Of a stretch of DNA of 6,085 nt, positions 1-6,085 are shown one piece after another (within the stretch, counting starts at the first letter, position 1; each line of letters begins with the position of its first letter). Made by a program: the position numbers and the translations under genes. The DNA is taken from NCBI GenBank assembly GCA_025774865.1, contig JALGZO010000551.1, forward strand, positions 1-6,085, in the 5' to 3' direction. Under the pieces are notes generated by a model. The model saw only the letters and a program-made list of their open reading frames with translations. It was not told where the DNA came from and did no database searches. Origin of the DNA: a bacterium. GTDB taxonomy: Bacteria; ARS69.

Positions 1-1607
<1,607 letters not shown>

Positions 1608-1618
<11 letters not shown>

Positions 1619-2714
1619 AACGCACTGAGTAGATCGGCGGCAAGTTGTTGCTCACGTCCTCCCAGGATTGCCCCCGGTCTTCGGAAAAGTAGAGGTTTCC
1701 CGTGGTCGTCCCGAACGCCAGACTACCATTCGTGTTGTCGAGGGCGTGGCGAAACGTGATGTCGTAGCAGTTTTTCTGCGGCAGTCCTCGCCGGAGAGCT
1801 CTCCACGTCTTACCGCCGTCCGTGGTGCGACAGACGCTCATCTTGCCGTCCACGGCGATCCGGTGCGTGTCGGAGACGGCCGGCACGACCCAGGCCACGT
1901 CGGGGTTCTTCTCGTCCACGGAGACCGCGAATCCGAAGTGGGGCAACTGCCCCACCTTCGAAACCTGCTTCCAGGACTTCGCACCGTTTGTGGACCGGAA
2001 GATGCCGCAGTGATTCTGCATCCAGAGATGATCAGGGTTCGCGGGGCTGAAATCCACGAAATGCGGGTCCTGTCCGATCTCCGCATCGGGGTCGGGCAGA
2101 AAATCGGCCGTGAGGCCCTTGTTTCGTGGTTCCCAGGTCTTCCCGCCGTCGGTCGTCTCGAAGACGCCCGCGCAGCTGACGCCGACGAGGACGCGACGGC
2201 TGTCCCTCGGATCGACCAGGATCGAGTGGATCCCGGGGAAGTCCCGTCCGCCGCCGAACCACTGAGTCGCACGCGACGGGTGGTTCCAGAGAGCCTTCAC
2301 GAGCTGGAACGTCTCGCCGCCGTCGTCACTCCGGAAGAGACCGCCGGGCTCGGTACCGAGGTACATCCGCTCCGGTTCGTCGGCGCCGCCGGGTGTGATG
2401 ACCCAGATGTACCGTAGCGTGGCGGCGACGGCCTTCGTATCCGACCAGGATTTCACCCGCGCTGACTTCGGATACTTGGGCGCCTCGACCTCCTCCCAGG
2501 TCTTCCCCAGGTCCGACGATCGGTGCAGCTTGCAACCCCAGTGACCGTGGTCGATGCTCGCCCAAAGAGTCCCGTGGCGCGGATCCACGCAAGCGTACGG
2601 AACCGGCGACGCGGAGTGCGCGTAGGTCGAGACCTTCCACCCGCCTTTCCCGTTCTTCAGGACGAACAGACCCTTTCGAGTGCCGACAATCATCGTCTTG
2701 GACGGTGCCGCCAT
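1608..2714 (-). CDS. BNR/Asp-box repeat beta-propeller protein (WD40/YVTN/BNR-like, often labelled exo-alpha-sialidase or glycosyl hydrolase)
   Basis: The 368-residue protein contains six Asp-box motifs (S/T-x-D/N-x-G-x-T/S-W/F) at about residues 66-73, 129-136, 187-194, 241-248, 297-304 and 344-351, spaced 47-63 residues apart. This is the layout of a beta-propeller as in sialidases and VPS10/sortilin domains. The N-terminus ([16 protein letters not shown]) starts straight into a propeller strand with no signal peptide or membrane segment, so a cytoplasmic location is likely. A His/Cys-rich stretch, [12 protein letters not shown] (55-66), precedes the first box; other Cys lie at 42, 181, 236, 295 and 316. 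The ATG has a purine-rich GAGGGA just upstream (2718-2723). The gene starts 25 bp after the MoaD-like gene and overlaps the DUF255 gene. Sialidase catalytic residues (Arg triad, Tyr/Glu pair) are not evident, so an enzyme name would be unsafe; the role is unknown. Confidence 0.92.
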
Positions 2715-2739
2715 CGCTCCCTCTCAGGTTGGTCTCGGG

Positions 2740-3012
2740 CTAGCCGCCCGAGAGTGCCTGCATGATGAACACCCGATCGAGCGGGCCCACCTCGTCGCGG
2801 AGCCCGGTGCGGTCGCTCAACAGATGGTCGTTCACGAAAATGTTCACGTGCTTTCGCAGTGCGCCCTGCTCGTCGATGAGGTAGTCCGCGAGGCCGGGGT
2901 AGAGTTCGTCGAGGTCTCGCACGATCCGCGCGAGCGAGCCCTCCGATACTTCCACGTCTTCGAGGTTCGGGAAGTGGACCCGGAGATGCCGGGTGAACTG
3001 GACGCTGGGCAC
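2740..3012 (-). CDS. MoaD/ThiS-family beta-grasp (ubiquitin-like) small protein ending in Gly-Gly
   Basis: This is a 90-residue protein starting VPSVQFTRHL and ending VFIMQALSGG. The beta-strand opening, the 'HVNIFVND' strand at 55-62 and the terminal Gly-Gly are the pattern of MoaD/ThiS sulfur carriers. In those proteins the C-terminal glycine is adenylated by an E1-like enzyme (MoeB/ThiF) and then thiocarboxylated. I chose the GTG at 3012 over the in-frame TTG at 3033 because GGAGGG lies four bases before the GTG and because family members usually begin with a 'MPxVxFTxxL'-like strand. No molybdopterin or thiamine pathway gene and no E1-like gene is visible in the window, so the partner must be encoded elsewhere. 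The close downstream BNR gene suggests these two act together. Whether it carries sulfur, modifies proteins or only binds a partner cannot be told from sequence. Confidence 0.88.
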   Translation of the reverse strand: MPSVQFTRHLRVHFPNLEDVEVSEGSLARIVRDLDELYPGLADYLIDEQGALRKHVNIFVNDHLLSDRTGLRDEVGPLDRVFIMQALSGG

Positions 3013-3016
3013 GATA

Positions 3017-3022
3017 CCCTCC
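3017..3022 (-). promoter_or_regulatory. Ribosome binding site fixing the GTG start of the MoaD-like gene
   Basis: GGAGGG on the minus strand ends four bases before the GTG at 3012. It lies inside the longer TTG-initiated reading frame (TTG at 3033), which itself has no purine-rich site upstream, so it favours the shorter 90-residue product. Confidence 0.7.
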
Positions 3023-3042
3023 GGTCGGGCCAAGGGGCGCCC

Positions 3043-3071
3043 AGATTAGGTAGACCACGGGCTCGAGTCAA
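3043..3071 (-). promoter_or_regulatory. Probable sigma70-type promoter for the moaD-like/BNR/DUF255 unit
   Basis: On the minus strand TTGACT (3071-3066, five of six consensus bases) is followed 17 bp later by TAATCT (3048-3043, three of six). CCTAAT, two bases earlier, is an alternative -10 with a 15 bp spacer. Transcription would begin near 3036, giving a leader of about 24 bases that contains the GGAGGG site. It sits in the gap after arsR, so the three downstream genes could be expressed without arsR read-through. Judged by eye only; the -10 is weak. Confidence 0.45.
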
Positions 3072-3105
3072 ACGTTCGCATCAGAGTGCCGGCGACGACG
3101 ACGCG

Positions 3106-3459
3106 TCACTCGGCGACCGTGACTCGGGCCGACGCACCGGCCGATCTCGCGTCCACCCACGCCCGGAGCGTCGGCGCCGTCGCGTTCGGGAGCGGCGGGT
3201 ACCGCCCGAGCCAATCCCGCACGACGCCGAAAGGCTCCGGGTCCAGTCCGTACACCCGTGCCCTCCCGACGCGCTGCTCGCGGACCAGGCGCGCCTCACG
3301 TAGTACTCGCAAATGCCTGGAAACCGCCGGCTGACTCACTCGAAACCGCGCCGTGATCTCCTTCACCATCAGATCTCGTTCCGAGAGGAGATCCAGGATC
3401 GCGCGCCGAGTGGGATCCGAGATCGCCCGGAACGTCGCGTGATCGTGATTTATAACCAT
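3106..3459 (-). CDS. ArsR-family winged-helix transcriptional repressor (no visible metal site)
   Basis: The 117-residue protein begins MVINHDHATFRAISDPTRRA and carries the ArsR/SmtB hallmark ISDPTRRAILDLL (13-25). The helix-turn-helix spans about 31-56, with recognition helix VSQPAVSRHLRVLREA, and the wing is LVREQRVGRARVYGLDP (58-74). It contains no cysteine at all, so the ELCVC metal site of classical ArsR/SmtB sensors is absent. It resembles the non-metal subgroup (SdpR-like) that often sits beside AHSA1/SRPBCC genes, but no such gene is visible here. The C-terminal 30 residues are low in pattern and unlike the usual FWxxxLDxL ending of that subgroup. The ATG at 3459 lies in the middle of a perfect palindrome and has no ribosome binding site, which fits leaderless translation. 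It probably represses itself and possibly the divergent ABC operon. Confidence 0.93.
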   Translation of the reverse strand: MVINHDHATFRAISDPTRRAILDLLSERDLMVKEITARFRVSQPAVSRHLRVLREARLVREQRVGRARVYGLDPEPFGVVRDWLGRYPPLPNATAPTLRAWVDARSAGASARVTVAE

Positions 3460-3467
3460 ATGGTTAT
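3452..3467. promoter_or_regulatory. Perfect 16-bp palindromic operator, probable ArsR-family binding site
   Basis: ATAACCATATGGTTAT is a perfect inverted repeat (8 + 8, no spacer) and stands out as an AT-rich island in GC-rich DNA. It overlaps the last two bases of the arsR -10 element, the predicted transcription start and the first codons of arsR. A dimeric winged-helix repressor bound here would block RNA polymerase directly. I saw no second copy in the window. That the adjacent ArsR protein is the ligand is inference from position and symmetry. Confidence 0.8.
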
Positions 3468-3494
3468 GTTAAGTGCGTCCGTGGATACCGTCAA
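3466..3494 (-). promoter_or_regulatory. Sigma70-type promoter of arsR, predicted to give a leaderless mRNA
   Basis: Minus-strand TTGACG (3494-3489, five of six consensus bases), a 17 bp spacer and TAACAT (3471-3466, four of six). Six bases separate the -10 from the A of the arsR ATG at 3459, so the first transcribed base should fall at or within a base or two of the start codon. No Shine-Dalgarno sequence is present between them. Confidence 0.65.
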
Positions 3495-3535
3495 GATCCG
3501 GTCCGGCCGGCGGAACCTGACCGGCGCTTCTTTGG

Positions 3536-3564
3536 TTGGAACCTGGGGAAGAAACCGCTATATT
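3536..3564 (+). promoter_or_regulatory. Sigma70-type promoter of the ABC transporter operon
   Basis: TTGGAA (3536-3541, four of six consensus bases), a 17 bp spacer and TATATT (3559-3564, five of six). The start would be near 3569-3572, leaving a leader of about 60 bases before the ATPase gene. It faces away from the arsR promoter, with about 40 bp between the two -35 elements. Confidence 0.65.
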
Positions 3565-3567
3565 GTC

Positions 3568-3610
3568 GGCCCGCATTTCGGGCCACGAAGTCTCTGCCGT
3601 TTCAGCGGCA
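3568..3610 (+). other. Two small hairpins in the ABC operon leader
   Basis: GGCCCG (3568-3573) pairs perfectly with CGGGCC (3579-3584) around a five-base loop. TGCCG (3595-3599) pairs with CGGCA (3606-3610) around a six-base loop. Neither is followed by a T run, so they are not ordinary intrinsic terminators. They lie between the promoter and the ribosome binding site AAGGTG (3622-3627, five bases before the ATG). The first could protect the mRNA 5' end or shape early elongation. The stems are short and could be chance in GC-rich DNA. Confidence 0.4.
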
Positions 3611-3632
3611 TCTGTTCTCACAAGGTGTTGCA

Positions 3633-4580
3633 ATGATTGATGTTCAAGACGTTTCGAAGTCCTACGGAACGACCCTCGCGCTGGACCGAGTGTCCTTCTC
3701 GGTGGATCGAAACCAGATTCTGGGCTTTCTGGGGCCGAACGGCGCGGGCAAGAGCACCGCGATGAAGATCATCACCACGTACCTCGCCCCCGACGCGGGC
3801 CGGATCTCAGTGGACGGAATCGACGTGACCGCCGATCCCCTCGCGGTACGGCGCCGGATCGGCTACTTGCCCGAGACCGCCCCTCTCTACGATGACATGA
3901 GGTCCTTGACCTATCTCGAGTTCGTCGCGCGAGCGCGCGGGCTCGACGGGAAGAAGCTCGAGACACGGCTCGAGTGGGCGATCGACGCCACCCAAATCCG
4001 AGACGTCCTCTTCAAGGACATCAACGCACTTTCGCGCGGTTACCGGCAACGGGTCGGCCTCGCCCAGGCGCTCGTACACGACCCCGACGTGCTCATCCTC
4101 GACGAACCGACGGCGGGTCTCGATCCGCGCCAGATCATCGGGATCCGCAACTTGATCCGCGACCTCGCCTCGACCAAGACGGTCATCTTCTCCTCGCACA
4201 TCCTGGCCGAGATCTCCGCGATCACCGACCGGATCGTGATCATCAACGAAGGGGCGATCGTCGCGGACGGCCGGGTGGGAGAGCTTCGGAAGCAGGCCAT
4301 GCAGACCAATCGCTATCGCGTGGAGCTCGGATCGGCGGGTCCCGAGGCGCGCGAGGCCCTGCAGTCCATCGCCGGAGTCGAGTCCGTGACCGCGGATGGG
4401 AACGGAACCTCGACCCCGTGGATCGTGACCAGCGCGCTCGATCGAGACCTCCGCAAGGCCATCAACGAGCTCGCACGCGCGAAGGGCTGGGATCTCCTGG
4501 AGCTCCATCCGGAGCAGCCCTCGTTGGAAGAGGCCTTCATCGAACTGACCGCCGGCAAGGGAGGGGCTTCTGATGCGTGA
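3633..4580 (+). CDS. ABC transporter ATP-binding protein, GldA-like (ABC-2 type)
   Basis: The 315-residue ATPase shows all nucleotide-binding motifs in order: Walker A GPNGAGKST (34-42), IGYLPE (76-81) at the Q-loop position, signature LSRGYRQR (133-140), Walker B VLILDEPT (153-160) with catalytic Glu158, D-loop AGLD (161-164) and H-switch His189 in FSSHI. Glu in place of the usual Gln in the Q-loop, and LS-R/K-GYRQR in place of LSGGQ, are typical of the GldA group rather than defects. A C-terminal extension of about 100 residues follows the ATPase core, ending in the 'PSLEEAFIELT' segment common in ABC-2 exporters. It should bind the cytoplasmic face of the permease encoded next and power it by ATP hydrolysis. 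AAGGTG five bases before the ATG supports the start. The substrate is unknown; in gliding Bacteroidota GldA is needed for motility, but relatives occur in many non-gliding phyla. Confidence 0.95.
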   Translation: MIDVQDVSKSYGTTLALDRVSFSVDRNQILGFLGPNGAGKSTAMKIITTYLAPDAGRISVDGIDVTADPLAVRRRIGYLPETAPLYDDMRSLTYLEFVARARGLDGKKLETRLEWAIDATQIRDVLFKDINALSRGYRQRVGLAQALVHDPDVLILDEPTAGLDPRQIIGIRNLIRDLASTKTVIFSSHILAEISAITDRIVIINEGAIVADGRVGELRKQAMQTNRYRVELGSAGPEAREALQSIAGVESVTADGNGTSTPWIVTSALDRDLRKAINELARAKGWDLLELHPEQPSLEEAFIELTAGKGGASDA

Positions 4581-5298
4581 CATCGGAGTGATCTTTCGGC
4601 GTGAGATGTCGGCGTACTTCCAATCTCCGATCGCCTACATCTTCATCGTGGTGTTTCTCCTGCTCACCGGTGGCTTCTACACGAACGGCTTCTTTCTCGC
4701 CGGTGTCGCCGACATGCGGGATTTCTTCGGGACGTTGCCGCTCTACCTGCTGTTCTTCATTCCGGCGCTGACGATGCGGCTGTGGGCGGAGGATCAACGC
4801 ATCGGGACGTTCGAGCTCCTGATGACGCTACCCATGCGTCCCATCCACATCGTTCTCGGCAAGTATCTCGCGAGCCTCGCGTTCTTCTGCATCGCGCTCG
4901 CGGGCACCCTGACGATTCCTCTCAGCTTGATCTGGATCGGAGATCCCGATCTCGGCGCAATCTTCTGCGGGTACGTCGGGTCGGTGCTGCTCGGCGCCCT
5001 GTTCCTCGCTGTGGGAATCTTCGTGTCCGGATTGTTCAAGGACCAGATCGCCGCATTCGTGCTCGCGCTGCTCGCCTGCTCGCTCTTCGTCCTGGCCGGA
5101 ACCCAGTTCTTCGTCGCGATCATGGACGGGTGGATTCCCGGGCTCGGATCAATCCTGAGTCAGGCCTTCGCGGTGTCGACGCACTTCGAAGGGATCCAGC
5201 GGGGCGTCCTCGGAACCTCGGACATCGTGTTCTTCCTCTCGTTCTCCACGGCGTTTCTCATTCTGAACACTTATTCGCTCGAAGGGCGCAAGTACTAG
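4573..5298 (+). CDS. ABC-2 type permease, GldF-like
   Basis: The 241-residue integral membrane protein has about six hydrophobic segments, near residues 19-42, 55-70, 98-120, 129-153, 159-183 and 217-235. Between the second and third lies a conserved cytoplasmic stretch, MRLWAEDQRIGTFELLMTLP (68-87), characteristic of GldF/ABC-2 permeases and probably the ATPase coupling region. The N-terminus, DIGVIFRREMSAYFQSPIAY, is an amphipathic interface helix leading into the first segment, also typical. The gene overlaps the ATPase by 8 bp, with GGGAGG (4559-4564) eight bases before the ATG, so the two are translationally coupled. It forms the membrane channel of the complex, probably as a dimer with the ATPase. 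The substrate cannot be read from sequence. Confidence 0.94.
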   Translation: MRDIGVIFRREMSAYFQSPIAYIFIVVFLLLTGGFYTNGFFLAGVADMRDFFGTLPLYLLFFIPALTMRLWAEDQRIGTFELLMTLPMRPIHIVLGKYLASLAFFCIALAGTLTIPLSLIWIGDPDLGAIFCGYVGSVLLGALFLAVGIFVSGLFKDQIAAFVLALLACSLFVLAGTQFFVAIMDGWIPGLGSILSQAFAVSTHFEGIQRGVLGTSDIVFFLSFSTAFLILNTYSLEGRKY

Positions 5299-5302
5299 GA
5301 GG
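5297..5302 (+). promoter_or_regulatory. Strong ribosome binding site for the GldG-like gene
   Basis: AGGAGG overlaps the permease TAG stop by two bases and lies six bases before the GTG at 5309. It fixes that GTG as the start of the third gene and ties its translation to the permease. Confidence 0.85.
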
Positions 5303-5308
5303 CCGGTC

Positions 5309-6085
5309 GTGACTTCGAAGCACACGAACTTTCGAACTCTCTTGATCGCCGGCGCCATTCTGCTGATCGGAATCGCGATCGCCCTGAACCGGACCGTGGC
5401 GAACCTCGGAATGGGGCGCTTCGATCTCACGGAAGACAAGATCTACACGGTCTCCGACGGCGCCAAGAACATCATGGCGCAGCTTCAAGTGCCGGTGCAG
5501 GTGAAGTACTACGTGACCCCGGAGGACGAGATGCCGGCGGGCATCAAGACCCTTCAGCGCGAGGTGACCGACAAGCTGAGCGAGCTCTCGATCGCGTCGC
5601 AAGGCCGGCTGGAGTACACGGTGGTGAATCCCAAGGAGTCGGAAGAGCTGGAGGAGACGCTCATCGCCAAGGGAGTGCGCCCGTTCCAGGTCCAGAGCGT
5701 CGAGCGAGACGCGATGGCGGTCAAGCTCGTCTACTCCGCCCTGTCCATCGGCTACAAAGACGAAGCCGAGGAGATCCTCCCGCAGATTCTTCCGGATAAC
5801 ATGGGAACGTTCGAATACGAGCTGCTCTCGCGCATCGTGAAGCTGACGCGCGAGGAGACTCCGGTCGTCGCGGTCTACTCGACGAAGGAGCCCATCGATC
5901 CTCAGATCGCGAGCTTCTACTTGCAGCAGGGGCAGCCGCTGCCGGCGCCGGTGGACAACTTCGCGCCCATTCCCGACTTTCTGCGCGGCGAAGGCTACGA
6001 CGTCCGCCCGATCGAGCTCACGGAGGCCTCCTCGATCCCGGAGGAAGCCCACACCCTCCTGATGCTCGGACCCCGCGAGCTGAAC
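5309..6085 (+). CDS. GldG-like ABC transporter auxiliary protein, C-terminus off window
   Basis: I read 259 open codons from a GTG at 5309 to the right edge. A short N-terminal tail is followed by one membrane segment (about 11-27, LLIAGAILLIGIAIALN), so the rest should face the periplasm. Next comes the GldG signature RFDLTEDKIYTVSDGAKNIM (37-56), then the VPVQVKYYVT strand (61-70) and QREVTDKLSEL (83-93), matching the GldG/ABC_transp_aux (IFT52-like) region. A variable stretch around 205-220 is rich in Gln and Pro. Family members usually have 450-650 residues and a second membrane segment near the C-terminus, so about half is missing. AGGAGG six bases upstream fixes the start, ten bases after the permease stop. 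It is thought to work with the GldA/GldF pair as the extracytoplasmic part; its exact task is unknown. A DUF4340 gene often follows such genes and may lie just outside. Confidence 0.9.
   Translation, partial: MTSKHTNFRTLLIAGAILLIGIAIALNRTVANLGMGRFDLTEDKIYTVSDGAKNIMAQLQVPVQVKYYVTPEDEMPAGIKTLQREVTDKLSELSIASQGRLEYTVVNPKESEELEETLIAKGVRPFQVQSVERDAMAVKLVYSALSIGYKDEAEEILPQILPDNMGTFEYELLSRIVKLTREETPVVAVYSTKEPIDPQIASFYLQQGQPLPAPVDNFAPIPDFLRGEGYDVRPIELTEASSIPEEAHTLLMLGPRELN

Noticed and set aside
1668-2417. Plus-strand frame of 249 codons opposite the BNR gene
   Set aside because: Shadow of the six-Asp-box protein; no family resemblance, composition biased to Arg, Val and Asp.
3013-3033. Longer MoaD-like product starting at TTG 3033
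   Set aside because: GGAGGG lies inside this extension just before GTG 3012, and the added residues MARPEGI look like translated leader.
3035-3042. GGGCGCCC palindrome near the predicted moaD-like transcription start
   Set aside because: Only 8 bp and all G/C in GC-rich DNA; no support for operator function.
2680-3303. Plus-strand frame of 207 codons crossing the MoaD-like gene and the arsR end
   Set aside because: It spans two real minus-strand genes and the gap between them and shows no conserved pattern.
3568-3610. Intrinsic terminator between the divergent genes
   Set aside because: No T run follows either hairpin, and the position is downstream of a good promoter and upstream of the coding start.
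3807-4583. Minus-strand frame of 258 codons opposite the ABC ATPase
   Set aside because: The sense strand carries every ABC motif; the antisense product looks like a mirror of codon bias only.
5258-6052. Minus-strand frame of 264 codons opposite the permease end and GldG-like gene
   Set aside because: The plus strand has an AGGAGG site, GTG start, membrane anchor and GldG signature; the antisense frame has Arg/Leu/His-rich noise.

Overview
The window is high-GC bacterial DNA carrying seven protein genes in two divergent blocks with almost no free space. Five genes are complete; the two outermost run off the window ends. No rRNA, tRNA, CRISPR array, insertion sequence, integrase or phage gene is visible. 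The organism cannot be named from this sequence. High GC, three-gene ABC export systems of the GldA/GldF/GldG kind, DUF255 and BNR-repeat proteins together would fit a lineage such as Gemmatimonadota, Eisenbacteria-like groups, Acidobacteriota or Myxococcota, but this is a low-confidence inference.

Minus-strand block (reads right to left, 3459 to 1): an ArsR-family winged-helix repressor (3459-3106); then, after a gap of about 90 bp with its own probable promoter, a short MoaD/ThiS-type beta-grasp protein ending in Gly-Gly (3012-2740); a cytoplasmic BNR/Asp-box beta-propeller protein (2714-1608); and a DUF255/YyaL/SPATA20-type thioredoxin-domain protein with a lipoprotein-like signal sequence (1618 to beyond the left edge). 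The last three are packed with a 25 bp gap and an 11 bp overlap, so they look like one transcription unit.

Plus-strand block (3633 to 6085): an ABC ATPase of the GldA type, an ABC-2 permease of the GldF type overlapping it by 8 bp, and a GldG-type membrane-anchored auxiliary protein that runs off the right edge. Together they should form one inner-membrane ABC-2 complex of unknown substrate.

The 173 bp divergent region between arsR and the ABC operon (3460-3632) is the regulatory centre. It holds a perfect 16-bp palindrome, ATAACCATATGGTTAT, across the arsR start codon; a good sigma70-like promoter placed so that the arsR mRNA would begin at or next to its ATG; and a second sigma70-like promoter facing the ABC operon, followed by two small hairpins in the leader. 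The parts most worth a second look are this leaderless, operator-on-start-codon layout and the MoaD-like/BNR-propeller pairing, whose biochemical role is not known to me. I found no clear evidence of a wholly new defence or mobile system.
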